Assembly: GCA_030704615.1 (NCBI GenBank)
Contig: CM060732.1
Span: forward strand, 9,674,001 to 9,734,000
Length of the DNA stretch: 60,000 bases
Reading direction: 5' to 3'
Source of the DNA: Takakia lepidozioides
Lineage: Eukaryota > Streptophyta > Takakiopsida > Takakiales > Takakiaceae
Each line of letters opens with the position of its first letter. The first letter of the stretch is position 1. Positions 20,190-31,568 of the stretch are shown here, piece by piece. The notes under the pieces are model-generated. The model had not been told where the DNA came from and did not search any database. It was given only the letters and a program-made list of their open reading frames with translations. The position numbers and the translations under genes are program-made.

Positions 20190-22416
20190 TTAACCCGTCA
20201 CACAAATTAGATTTGATACTGGCCTGAAATCAAGAGCGGAAACACGGACCTTTGCAACAATGAAGCAAATCATTCCCTGGATCAATTTGGAACTGGTACA
20301 CCGTATCACGTCCAGATTAAGAGACTCCACTGCTTCGATAACAGCACTGTGAAACCTAGGGTGGGCCTGACAGATCATCTCAATTACGATCTCATGAGGA
20401 AGGTCCGAATACACATGTAGCTTCTTGACGCAGTTCTTCAGTCCTCCAAGTTTACTTAACCGTTCTCCTCCTTTGAAGAGATGCAGAGAACCTGGTCTTG
20501 TCTTCACAAAATCAACTTCTGTTGCCAATGGTAGCTCTGTCTCCGATGTTGAATTGGGAGAGCCCGTCTCAGCCATGCTGCAGTGCCTGATAGTCGACAT
20601 GTGAACATGCTTCATATCCTTTTCGACACCTGACACACTCTTAGATGGCGGGCCAGTGGCCACAGCGAGCTTCATGTCGGAGCGCTTCTTGCAAAGGGCT
20701 TCCTTTCTATGTTGCAGGTTCTTCACATACTTCATGGCATCCTCCACTATGGTCGATCGATCACGCTTGAATCACAAAACCAACCAGTGGACAACAGTGC
20801 GCGTTAGTCTGACCACGTTCTCATGGACACAGTAACGCTTTCTGTTAAGATTGAATTAATACTATCAAGGGCCTTGGAAATCATACTAGCTGGAAAGCTT
20901 GTGCAGAGTTAGAAGATAGGAGGTACACTGCAAAGATGGCCGGTGTTATCCTTGACAGACCCGCCAACTGAAGCCAGTTTGCTGATTGTAAGGCCCCCAT
21001 GCTTCAGGCATTCATAAAGATGCACACCTTAACTAGATACAAAAGTTGGTTGACAGAGAGTACTGCAAGAGCGGTAAATTAGTATCATTCCAGTCTGGCT
21101 ACTTAATAACACAGTGACCAGTCGTAGATTCACAACGCACCCTCGATGTACATCACCTACGGAAAACCAGGCAAGTAAGTTCTCTTTAATACATATAGAG
21201 TTCCTTGATGGTGATCTGTTTCCAGCTCCCCCTATTTCGCACCAGGTCCTGCATGCATTAATGAGTACAGGCACGAGCCTACTTCCATGCTGACCAGCCA
21301 GTCATCTCAAATAAGCTCACATACATATAAGTTAATTTCTCGTTCTACAGGGCCACGATCTATGCAGCGCCTACCAAAACCAACTTGAATGACAAACACC
21401 CCAATGGGGTCTTCTATTGCAAGGTTTGTCATGACTGCTTGCGGCGGCACAACGAGCTTAAGAGCATAATCACACCATAGCACATTTTAGCCTGAGAATC
21501 AACCGTATATACATGTGTAGAGGACAGGAAAAAGCACAAGAGAGTGCTTATGATTGTCAGGTCTGAGAGGGCCAGACTTTGGTCATCTGGCAGACTTTCT
21601 ACACTGACGTATACAACAGCTGAACAAAAGCAGAATAATGGCAGCCCCACAGACTTCCTGGGGTCAGTGAAGAGAATTTACTTTGGAGCTCGAAGGAAGT
21701 AGAGATTCCAGAAGTGAGAATTTGGTGGTCATGTCGTCTCTACGCTGCCGCTCCCTCAGAATGTGCTCAGCCTGCTCGGACGGGTGCGTCCATCTTGATT
21801 TTTTTGAGCACTCCGACCCAGGGTTCCGTGCCTTCTTTGGGGGCTGCAATTCTGTCTCATGAGGTTTTTCCGACTTTCTTTTGGACCGGTTGAGAGTATC
21901 TACCTCGTCCTTCGGGCCAGTCTCCAGCTTTGTTATATTGGAGCTGGGTGATTGAACCCTAATTCCATCACGAGCCACTCGCTGCCTGTAATGTGGTTCT
22001 CCGTTGTCCGCCGGAGCATCCTCTGGGACAGACTTACTCGAAGGCACAGCTACTGATCGAGGATCGCCATATGACCAGCCCAGCGGCACTGCCACCTGAG
22101 GGAGCGACGTCGCAGGTGCCGGTAACATGATCGTGTTTTTCCCATTGTCAGCGGGAGAAGGCAGTTGCTGTTCCGGAAGAATCTCGGGAAGGCCCTCAAA
22201 CAACTTGTGAATGCTGCGGTCTATGTCGACCTCGGAAAGAGACAGGCCAGATGGCAACGATGTGAAAGCGATGGGATAGAAGGAAGATGGCATGTCGTCC
22301 AACTGATACATGGAGTGCGGCCGGGATTCATACCAGAGCGGTGAACCATGAAACAAGAAATTGGCGTCATCAAGTTGCTGCTGGAGGGCTAGTAGACAGC
22401 CTCCCTGAGAGTCCAT
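20190..22416 (-). CDS. bHLH transcription factor with C-terminal ACT-like domain, two exons
   Basis: Exon 1 is 22416-21682 (ATG to donor AAA|GTAAAT) and exon 2 is 20765-20190 (acceptor TTCAAG|CGTGAT), giving 436 residues. The intron splits the bHLH loop. Residues about 213-265 hold the domain: basic region HILRERQRRDDM with the His5-Glu9-Arg13 pattern expected for E-box/G-box binding, helix 1 FSLLESLLP, and helix 2 RSTIVEDAMKYVKNLQ. The C-terminus (about residues 345-415) has KKLHVYSDLPHEIVIEMIC and an ACT-like beta-alpha-beta pattern, common in plant bHLH dimerisation tails. A conserved-looking N-terminus (MDSQGGCLLALQQQLDDANF) supports this ATG over an in-frame TTG at 22488. It should be a nuclear regulator. 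The subfamily is not certain; ZHOUPI/bHLH95-like proteins share the organisation. No frame break is seen. Confidence 0.88.
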
Positions 22417-24854
22417 GACCTGATCTGCCTGTACTGAGGACGACCGAGTTGAACCCCTTGCCTTGAAGACTACAATCAGCTCCAACAACGGGACCGCTAC
22501 TTGGAAATTGTTACTCCAAACTCACCTACGCTGCACTTGTGGCCAACATCCCCCTGCTAGCGCTCCTACATAAATCGTACTGATTTCCAGCACGATACGG
22601 CCTCCGGAGCTTAGTCTTGCTCATGCAGCAGATCTATAGCTTATCCCCAGTTACTTTGTCTACCAGTGAGATTAGATTTTAGGTAATGCAATCTACGAGA
22701 ACGTGATACATGGATATCAGCTACATAATACTTCCTTGTGGACCTCTTGACTGTTGAGCACTTAAACAAGGGAGCCCGTGTGCTCAAGAACGTTCATTAC
22801 GAGCTCCCCTTGGGAATAGTCACTTGAGAGGGAGTAGCCAAGATGGATACGAGCTTTAGTCTTTCTTTGTGGAGATGAGGAGGACCTGATCAGGGTCCAC
22901 TGAAACTCATACAACTTTCTATATGGCTGTCCAGTGTTGAGACTAAGACATAACCAACGACGGCAGAAGATGAGTGGCAAGAGGCTCACAGTGATGCATG
23001 AAGGACCAGAAACATAAACATGGTGGGGTAGTCGCATTACTTTCCAGTAGAAGTTAGGAAGAAGACATAACTAGCAGTCACAAACAACCTTGAAGAGATT
23101 CATGAGCTAGATGGAAACAAAAACGGGCCGGTGGGTCGTGAGGGAGAGGATAGAGTTGCTTGTGGGATAAGCCAGTGAGCGAGGCGACAATTCTCGCAGG
23201 CACAAGTGACTGTGACCTTACAGTATAAAGACTTGGATAGGAGCATCAGAGGGGAGCATCAGACGGAAAGAAGAATGAGTCTACCTGGCGGCAACATCAG
23301 GCTTGCAGAGAGCGTACTAGTAGTCAGTGTCCTGCAATCTCCGCAAGTGATATGGAGAGACAGAGTATTGGGAGGTGGAGAAAAGAAGAGCCTTAAAGGC
23401 TAACCACGAAAGATACACTCACAATGACCATGTCATCTCCCAGTCTCCTCATTCACGTTTCTAGTGATAGGGATATAGAAGAGATCGTTTGGAGGGACGG
23501 TGTTTTTAGTGGTTTGGTGCAATGAAAGGATGGGAACAGAGACTTTATTGTTAGGGCCGTGGTGGACACATTCTAGGAAATGTTCCAATATGTGGGTGCC
23601 GGGCCCATGCAAGCCCACGCTAAAGTCCGACCAAAAGGCTAAATTGATGACGACTGGTTTTAATCCACAATGCCTTAACGGCGCAGACCTGTGTGCGCAA
23701 AACCAAGCTCGTTGGTGCACGCAGAGAGAGGTTGATCTGATGCACGCTGTTCGCACTTGGGGCCCAGCCAACCACCCCACTGGGAGGATGGTGGGGCCCG
23801 GACGGCACAGCAGTGGTGTGGAAGAAGCCAAAGCTACCAAGCGACGGAGGCAGAGCCTAGGCACACCGCCGACAGCCCTGCGTCCTGTGGGTCAATGGCC
23901 ACGCTATGCTTAAACCTGGCTCATTAACTATTGGGATGGGATGGAATAATATTCAGTGTTTTTTTTTTGGCGAAAAATCGCCAAATGGCGACCTCAAAAC
24001 ATTAAAATGGAATATTCTGTCGTAAATTCCCAATTTTTTCATGGATGAAATCGCCAAACTCTTACAAGGAAATAAAATAAAATGGATGAATTCGCCAAAC
24101 GTGGATGATATAAATGGATAAAAGTACACAGGAGGATGATTCTATCCAGATTTTCAATGGATGAACAGAATATATAGCTATTTCTTGTAGCCACTCGTGC
24201 TATTTTTCAAATTTAAGAAAAAAATCACTGATAATATTGTTTAGACCAGTGTTGGACCGGTATACCTGGTTGAACCTAGGTATGAATACGTGCATTGAAG
24301 AACATACCAAGTCGGGTATGAATGAACCAATGTACTCAAGTGATACACTTATTGAGAGGGCTATGTCTTTATTGGCTCCTCTTTATTCTAAAGGGAAGAC
24401 TCCGCATCAGTGTCAAAAAGCACTAATAAGTCCTTTTTGTGCTTTCCCCAAGTGTCACCTCGTCTCCTTTGCTTTATAATTCTTCCATGATGTGCCTTCT
24501 CCAGGTAACACCTCCCTCAAGTAAAATCTCTGTTATTGAACAACCTATGAAAAATATATGGATGAATTTTTAAGTTTATTATGGATTAAAGTAGATTCCA
24601 TTATTCACATAGAGGAGCCATACGCAACTAGCGGCTTGTTGTTGTACCCACACATAGCGCGGGTCTTGATACCACTATTGCGGCGAGTTCATGGTGGATG
24701 GAGCTAGGTATCTAGTCATCATCTATACTACCATTTTGTTGATTAAAGGCTCCCTGCTGCAATTCGGACTTCATTTGCTATTTCATGATACTTTGGGTTG
24801 CCTTTGCCTAGTATTTCATAGTTTTTATTTTCTTTAATAAAGGGAAACACCTGA
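22417..24854. other. Upstream region of the bHLH gene and AT-rich spacer
   Basis: 22417-23050 is probably promoter and 5' UTR of the bHLH gene. 23433-23913 has opposing long frames on both strands with Trp/Arg/Pro-rich translations and no family; I do not call a gene. 23940-24230 is AT-rich with repeated GGATGAATTCGCCAAAC-like words and a GGCGAAAAATCGCC palindrome near 23970. 24237-24854 shows only short frames. Confidence 0.4.
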
Positions 24855-25060
24855 GAGCAACAGCTCACAAATCAGGCCCTTAATAGTGGGAGGAGAAAAT
24901 AACCTCTTTCACAGTAACCGGGCCATGGAGGCGTAGAAATGGGACACCGCCCAGGGAAGGGGGAGAAGAGTATACCACACCCGTCAAGTAGCAGGATTTA
25001 ACCCAGACCCAAGAATCATCGTGGCACTTAGTGCACTTAACCAACTGAGCTACAGACTGT
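24855..25060 (-). mobile_element. tRNA-derived SINE
   Basis: On the minus strand, TAGCTCAGTTGG (complement of 25041-25052) is a perfect RNA polymerase III A box. GGGTTAAATCCTGC (complement of 24991-25004) is a good B box (consensus GGTTCRANTCC) about 36 bases downstream. The sequence continues as a non-tRNA body for about 140 bp and ends in A/T-rich sequence (TTTATTAAAGAAAATAAAAA in minus sense). There is no cloverleaf with an anticodon stem, so it is a SINE and not a tRNA gene. Confidence 0.72.
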
Positions 25061-26383
25061 TGGTCATAGTTTAGATTACAATCAGCTGTGTTTAATGACA
25101 TTTATTTCTATGTACGGTGTAGTAGAAATATCATACCAATGCCCAAATATCCCCAATATCGCTAAAACAAATACAATACTAGTACCATACTCACACAGCC
25201 CACCAAAATACAATTACTCATACCAGATTCATACCCAAGTTGCTCATACCTGTATAGATATCTATACCAGCCTGGTATGAAAAAAGGGGTGGGATCTTCC
25301 AGTCTGGTATTAAAAAATACATACCAAGTCAAATACTTTTCTAAACCAAGTTTTCTTTGATGCTTGAAATATTTTATAAGATATCTTAACATAGGTGGTA
25401 AGTAAGCATTTACCGCTAGCTATGACAAGCGCCCAATAACGAACTAAGAGGGAGGCCCACTCTTGGTAGTAATTCTATCTATTTTTAATACTGAAATATG
25501 AAGTATACTTATTGTCTGGTGGGGTACATGACAGACTCTCATATGATAGAATCTTCTGGTATTCTAGAGTTTTTATTAAAATAATCACAGTAATGAATCC
25601 GATCCAGCCTGCATATTGTTCCAAATACATTACTATTTAATGATGTAAGTGGATAATTGATGTGTGATTTTAACACAATCCATATCAGGATATCAGCTAC
25701 ATTGAGCTAAATTGTGTCATTCCCTTCAATGTGTACTGATTTTCATCCCTATCTAGATGTCATCCCTGGCGGATGACACAGGGATGAAAAATCGGGATTT
25801 CAGATTCCATAATCCAAAATCACTTTTATAAGCGTGATCCAAGCCTTCTTTTAATATGATGCAAGTTAGTAGGGCCTTTGTTAAAAAGAAGAAAAACAAC
25901 TGTCAACCCATTTTAGGGTAGCCGCGCCTACAATGCGATGGTGTCATGGAAGCATGGATAGCATGTATGTTCGCTTTCAATGATATGTGAAATGGATAGT
26001 GATTAATTTAACATGGCCTTTACATATGCACCATGCCAAAAACAATTAGGCACTTTGTTTTTGTTTTTGTTTTAACCCTTAACCTCCCAAGCCCGTTTTC
26101 AACATTTTGGCCATTTTTGGTACCCCGTAAGACTAAAATGCCCATAACTCCTTACCACCTTTCATCCACAGGTTTCAACCATACAACATTATACCTATGT
26201 ATAACCCCTTCAAATTTGGCATGATTCCACCATAGAAATAGAAATATTATAATGCCTTTGTGGACCTTGAATTTGAGCTTCCACACAATACTCCTATGTC
26301 AAGTTAAATAAACACAGTGTGAAACTAACTAGAATAAAGCTAGTTATTTGTATTTAATACTTGGATTTAGGTCAAGTGTTAAA

Positions 26384-26412
26384 TCAGGTGTCAAGTTTAG
26401 TTTGACACCTGA
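26384..26412. repeat. Short perfect inverted repeat
   Basis: TCAGGTGTCAA and TTGACACCTGA flank a seven-base loop. With the hairpin 27 bases further on it may mark the end of an AT-rich element. Confidence 0.7.
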
Positions 26413-26438
26413 ACTGTCTTATCTTCACGAGAGCGTCA

Positions 26439-26477
26439 GTCGCGCAACTCATCTCTCTCGAGTTGAGCCTGCGCGAC
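26439..26477. repeat. Imperfect GC-rich hairpin
   Basis: GTCGCGCAACTC pairs with GAGTTGAGCCTGCGCGAC apart from a small bulge, around a CT-rich loop. The function is unknown. Confidence 0.65.
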
Positions 26478-27427
26478 CGAGCTCCTTCACGCTTTAGAAT
26501 CTGAGTGTGCGTATGTAGGGGTATAGGTTGATGTGGGGTGGAGTCCCCATAGCTTGGGGTGCCCCTGGCTCGACTATTATCTTAAAGAGTGATAGCGATG
26601 GATTTCATGTTTCTTGTGTCAAGAGTGTGTTCTTTAGCTTTTCTATCACTCGAGAGAGATCATCTGTCTAGTTTTTTTTCTTGTAGTGCTAAGCTAGATA
26701 GAGTTCTTTTATGTTAGCACTATGTCGATGGTCGAGGTGAAGAGAGCGGCATGCTTGATGACAACGTAGTTCTCCAACTCGTCATAAGCCATACCAATCT
26801 CGTCCAAGAAGCGTTTTCCGTTTTGTTGTTGTTGCACATGAGCGATGTATTTTGGAGGAAGTTGATTCGGGGGGCAGCAGAAGAATGTGTTCACCATAAC
26901 CTATGGCTGTAAGGGGAAGACGGGATTCCACGCTTGCAAGCTACTTGCGGAAGCAAGCTGCGATCTAGTTCGAGTGCGAGGTTCTGAGGACAGACCTCGA
27001 TCGCAATGATCTTGTCGAAAGGCTGTGCAGGGTAAAGGATCCATAGCTACTTGGACGAAGGTCCTGAAACCACTGTCGTATAGCAGCTGTATAGCAGCTG
27101 GTAGGGTTTCTCTCGTTGCCAGTTGTAGGAGGGTGGTAAGCGCGAGCTCCAGAGATAGCTCCCCGCCTAAGCCGGAATTCCACGAGAAGAAAACAGGCTG
27201 AAAGACGGAGCTGCATGCCATCCATGCAGCGGGGGAGTACGGTAGCAGACACCTTGGCTTGGTGGGCAGATCACAATCGTATGTTCAAAGCGCACACAGG
27301 CAGTAGCGTTGAAGGCCAAGCTCCCGTTCACAGTGTCCGTCATGGCTGCAGGGAAAAACATCCGGAAAGCTCCTACACAGGGTTCTAAGAAGGGTTGTAT
27401 GAGCAATTGATATAGAAAGGGGTGACT

Positions 27428-27755
27428 CCAGACAGGGTGACATTCACTTGCGTCTTGAACGCATGTGCCAGCCTAGGAGCTGTTGAAAAAGGGCAAGGAG
27501 GTCCATGCTGAGATCATCAAAGCTGGAGTTGGGCCAGATATCCCTCTTGAGACTGTCCTTGCCAACATGTATTCCAAATACGGAAGCATGGAGGACGCAT
27601 GGTGTTTGACAATATGGCTCGACAAGATGTGGTCTCATGGAGCTAAATCAGTGCAAGATATGCTCAGCATGGTTGTGGTAGGGAGGCTTTTGAGATGTAT
27701 GTACAAATGCAACAGGGAGGGGTGCAGCCCGACATCATAACATTAATTTGTTTCC
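27428..27755 (+). pseudogene. Pentatricopeptide repeat (PPR, PLS-type) gene relic
   Basis: Three PPR pieces lie in different frames in the right order: VTFTCVLNACASLGA then KGKEVHAEIIKAGVGPD with MYSKYGSMEDA; VFDNMARQDVVSWS followed by a stop; and GREAFEMYVQMQQGGVQPD. These are diagnostic words of plant PLS-class PPR proteins, which act in organelle RNA processing. An extra A near 27487 and at least two other frame changes show it is dead. No start, transit peptide or E/DYW tail is present. Confidence 0.85.
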
Positions 27756-28891
27756 AGTGCATGTCCCACTCTCACCTGTACTCATTCAGATCGGTTGCTC
27801 CACTCACCGATTGCTCCATCTACCCATCTCTCATTCCATTTCTTCAGTAGCTCGACTGCCCGATTCGGGGTCGACGTTCATGCCCTTTTGAAGCTGGTTC
27901 CATATCCAGCGCATGCTGTTGGAGCACCTAGTAGCCCATCCACAATTGCAGTGGGGGCTGAGAGCTGGTGCCTTCGAGGATTGGCTGATGTTCGTTTGGG
28001 GGGGGGGGCTGAATTTCTTTGGTTCGGAGTACGAGCTGCCTTTGTCGCTGCTGATGGTGCTGGAGAATCGCTTGAGGCTGGGGCTGGTGTGCACCGCCCT
28101 ACTGGCATGCTGGATGTTGCAGGCGGGGGGGAGGGGGCCTCCGCTGGGGAGAAAACTCGGTCTTGTATGATTGCATTTCCTGGGGCGATCGTTGGTGGTC
28201 ACTATCTGGCCTCGTGCGGACTTGGTTTGGAGTGCTTGGTCGTCAGCGAAGTATTGCTCGTCAGAGATGTGCATGTCGCTGACTTCTTCGTCCCCTTCGA
28301 TTGGGCTCAACTGAGCAAAGCCTTCGTCTTTGTTGCTCATCTTGGCCGTATCCTGTTTCACTAGAGTGTAGAGGTTGAGGGAAGCCTATGGGGTGCTAAG
28401 CCTGTTGAGCAGGGGTGTGTACTGTTGATACGAGCTTGGGTCAGGGAGCTATTGGTTTAGAATGATACAAGCGCGAAGGATCAAAGCCCCGGAGTCAGCA
28501 TAGTCGGGGAACGGCCTCGGGAACCCATAGATAACCAGGGAACAAGGAACCAAGACAAGTATTGAAAAAAAAAAAAAATGAGTTTTCTTTGTATTTGTTT
28601 TGTCTTATTTTTATTTATTTTTTAAAGGGGGAAAAGAAAAGAAAAAGGTGTTATGTTTAAAGAGTCAGGTTGGTCATATCTTTGTCAAATGAGCTCCGTT
28701 TGACTCAGTTTTTGAGGGGATAGCTGCAGAAAGGGGATATCTACCTATCTAGATCTGGTTTTTGTTTTTGGGACTCTGCTAAAAATCTATGGAATTTTTA
28801 GAGTGTGAGTGTGCCGTGAAAGATCCACAATTCTGTTTCTAGAACCTGTTCTGGTCTATATGAGAGACAAATCTGTGGATGTCCTCCTTGT
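27756..28891. other. No supported gene; opposing frames and a poly-A run
   Basis: 27831-28361 (minus, 176 codons) has an acidic start (GFAQLSPIEGDEEVSDMHIS) and a Pro/Ser-rich rest, and a similar-length frame lies opposite; neither shows a known family. An A run occurs at about 28565-28577, followed by A/T-rich sequence. It could be the tail of a retroposed copy, but no body is recognisable. Confidence 0.35.
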
Positions 28892-29641
28892 ATGGCTGGG
28901 GGAAATGAGGACGTAATTGAAGGGCAGGTCTCTTCTCTTAGCCTGTGCATACAAGGGGACAGGATTTATGTTTCCCAAGGAACTCAGACTGATTTGAGTG
29001 GAGAACAGTTGGACGAGTTGATTGCATACTGGGAGTCAGGCATTAGCAGTAGACAACAAACTGCTGTAGTTGGCGTTGAGGGCCTCAATATCGCTTTGGA
29101 CAGTCATAACTCTGTTGGAGCCAGCAGTTCTGCAGCTGTAGGTGAAATACCAAAGTGGGTGAAAGCTAGGCTTGGAACACAGCCAAAGACAGCCCCGGGG
29201 ACCAAGGTGTTCAGCCACAAGGCTGTGGTGTACTGGAGCAGAGGAGCAGGAGCTACACAAGTTTGTGCAATCAGACATAGTTGCAGCCGGACACGCTCTG
29301 CACAAGGCAATCACGAGCGGGGGTTCATTAGCAATGACAAGTTTGTTTTGCTTGAAGAAGATGCAGTCATCTGCAATGAGGACACCCGCAACCGTCTCAA
29401 AGCTTTCGAGTTGAGAGACTATCAGACCCTACCTTTGTTTTCTTTAGTGTTCAGTGAGCGGGAGATAGGGGAGTATTGCTTTGTCTCTACCTGGCAGAAA
29501 GAGGAGGAGGGTTGGTTAGAGCGAGCTACTGTAGCTTGGGACAAGGTTAGTGGCAGGTTTCTGGACATAGATATACTTCCTACACCTTACTATCATGCAG
29601 AGCGAGGCACTTTGAGAGAAGTCTGGCAGTTGATAGCATAG
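28892..29641 (+). CDS. Hypothetical protein, 249 residues
   Basis: An uninterrupted frame runs from ATG 28892 to TAG 29641. Composition is ordinary, with SLSLCIQGDRIYVSQGTQTD near the start and a C-terminal segment with EREIGEYCFVSTWQKEEEGW and RFLDIDILPTPYYHAERG. Around 29200-29330 the +1 frame reads more protein-like (EEQELHKFVQSDIVAAGHAL), so a pair of compensating indels is possible. No domain is recognised. In this setting a transposon origin is as likely as a host gene. Confidence 0.4.
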   Translation: MAGGNEDVIEGQVSSLSLCIQGDRIYVSQGTQTDLSGEQLDELIAYWESGISSRQQTAVVGVEGLNIALDSHNSVGASSSAAVGEIPKWVKARLGTQPKTAPGTKVFSHKAVVYWSRGAGATQVCAIRHSCSRTRSAQGNHERGFISNDKFVLLEEDAVICNEDTRNRLKAFELRDYQTLPLFSLVFSEREIGEYCFVSTWQKEEEGWLERATVAWDKVSGRFLDIDILPTPYYHAERGTLREVWQLIA

Positions 29642-31119
29642 ATCAGGATTAGATCTTGCTGGGTCGGGCTTCTATTCTTCCCCTCCATCTCTGTACTATT
29701 TTCATTACCTTGTACTTGTAGTTGCCAAAGCCTCTCTTGGTGGAGGCCAGGGTTTTGGGCTGGGATATTCTGCAGGTCAGCACTGCAGATGGATTTTGGT
29801 GTGGGGGTGTTGATGTTTTGATTTCTTGTGTTTGGATCCCCCCCAACACTTGCATGCTTGACTGTGCGCCATGTTGGTTTTGTGTGGGCACTTGCTTTCA
29901 TAGGGATTAGGCCGGATTTGATCACCGGTCAATCCTAGAGTATGTTGTCGGTGGTGAGGCTGGAGTGATGACCAGCAAGACCATCAGTGTTTCTTCTATG
30001 GTGAGACTGGGTTGATGACCAGCCAACCATAGGAGTTCTTGCGGTGGATGCAGGTGCAGGTGCCCTGAGCCACTGGGATATGACCCTTATTGTGGCAGAC
30101 TACTTTATTGTGCATATATGTGTGGTGTGGTTTGGACAACGATGTAGTTGTGTAGCGATACGTATGCGCACGACAACTACCAGAAAAAGGTTTGACCAGA
30201 ATAAATGCTGGCTTTTTGTAATTTTCATTGCTTCAAACCCACAAATTCCAATGCACTGGTGCCATGACTATGTCCTTGCCAAAAAATTTAGCCATATGAA
30301 AAGCGCAATGGCGGAGAAGGAACTAGGGGCACTCCCATGCACCCGACTTACGCCATATTCAAAGAGAACAATGAGGCTCGGGGAATACGTTGCGCAACGG
30401 CACTCAGTGAGTACTCAAAAAAACTTGGAGGGCTCTAATCGGCAAGGCAAACATCAAATCAAAGGCGCAAACAAGGAGCGGGGAAGGTAACCATCCAGGA
30501 ACGTAGACAAGAGGTGGAAGGGAAGTGCGAGGCCGCAAGCACAGGACAGCAAAGGCAGCAGTAGCTTCAGGAGACGCTCGCAAAAGAACGATGGTGAGGA
30601 AGGCAGAGAAGAGGGCGGAAACTCCAAAACCAAGGCCCTTTGACCGAGGCTCCAGCAACTGGAAAGGGAGCATCTGCCGCTCGTGGTATGCAAGGTTACT
30701 ACTGCGACAGCAAACTACGCGGAGTCGACAGACCAAGACTGGCAAATCAAGGTCGGGTTGGATAATTTCTTCCTGGCGGTGGATTGGAAGAGGGCGGATA
30801 ACCTGGAGGTCGTAAGGCTCATAAATTCATATAACGATGACCTCAAGACAGTAATATAGAAGGGTCAGCCCGTGACGCTGATAGAGGGGTATATTGCGGA
30901 CCCGGAGAAGTCACTCTCTATCACTTGTATAGGGCACGTGAGATAAATGGGGGGGTATTACTTTTATTTTGGGTATTTTTAAATATCCTATAATTCATAA
31001 TTTTGTAATATGGTGAATTTTTTATATGCTATTTTAATTATATTTTATTGTTCTAAACAAATATTAAACACCCTATATTAAAAATACAATGAAATTTTTT
31101 TTGAATGTAATTTTGTGCT

Positions 31120-31440
31120 TGAAATTCGGCCCTCTCGGATGACAATTGACAGGAAACTTTGCGATGCGTCTTGTCGTCTGCTTCTCTTTGTGCACATTCA
31201 CCTTTCTGCCCCGATTAGCCCACCATTGACAGGGCTCCGAAAAATATTCCCTCGAAGCTTCTCCTCGTCTCTGTCAGCCCTTGGCCCTTCTCGTATTTTG
31301 TCTACCGCTGCTGCTTCTCGTGCTTCCAGTCGACCATCCACCCAAGCAGGTTTCTCGTAGCTATCAATCCACAGGGATTCGAAGGTTTAAATCTTGTGCT
31401 TAAAATCCAGCCCTCACGGATGACAATTGACAGGAAACTC
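31120..31440 (+). repeat. Direct repeat pair
   Basis: The words CGGATGACAATTGACAGG and AAAC are shared by two about 50-bp blocks beginning near 31120 (TGTGCTTGAAATTCGGCCCT) and near 31393 (TGTGCTTAAAATCCAGCCCT), about 275 bp apart. This fits a local duplication or two ends of a small element. Confidence 0.7.
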
Positions 31441-31520
31441 CCTCCCTCACCAATTAGAAAAATGGGAAAATCCCTGCGCTTAGACCCCCTCATTTATCAT
31501 TAGACTCTAAACTCTAAATG

Positions 31521-31568
31521 CACGACACGTGTCCACGGACTAATCACTGGACGACACGTGTCCACAGG
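31521..31568. promoter_or_regulatory. Duplicated G-box block (CGACACGTGTCCAC)
   Basis: CGACACGTGTCCAC occurs twice about 31 bp apart, each with the palindromic CACGTG core recognised in plants by bHLH and bZIP factors. No gene with a clear start follows closely, so a regulatory role is only suggested by the motif. Confidence 0.35.

Larger units (their letters stand above)
25061..27424. other. AT-rich spacer with two hairpins, no gene recognised
   Basis: 25190-25330 holds several GGTATR/YATACC words in inverted pairs (for example ATACCAGCCTGGTAT near 25270). 26709-27406 has a chain of minus-strand frames with ordinary amino-acid composition but different phases and no recognised domain. It may be an old transposon coding region. 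Confidence 0.35.

Noticed and set aside
21029-21660. Minus-strand frames inside the bHLH intron.
   Set aside because: Different phase, no similarity, and removed by the well-supported intron 20766-21681.
23433-23913. Opposing frames of 143 and 137 codons.
   Set aside because: Both strands open with Trp/Arg/Pro-rich translations and no family; GC-rich sequence explains the lack of stops.
24991-25052. A tRNA gene on the minus strand.
   Set aside because: A and B boxes are present but no acceptor-stem pairing or anticodon arm can be formed, and the sequence continues as a SINE body.
27795-28364. A plus-strand frame of 189 codons opposite a 176-codon minus frame.
   Set aside because: No domain, biased composition and a G-run; neither strand can be preferred.
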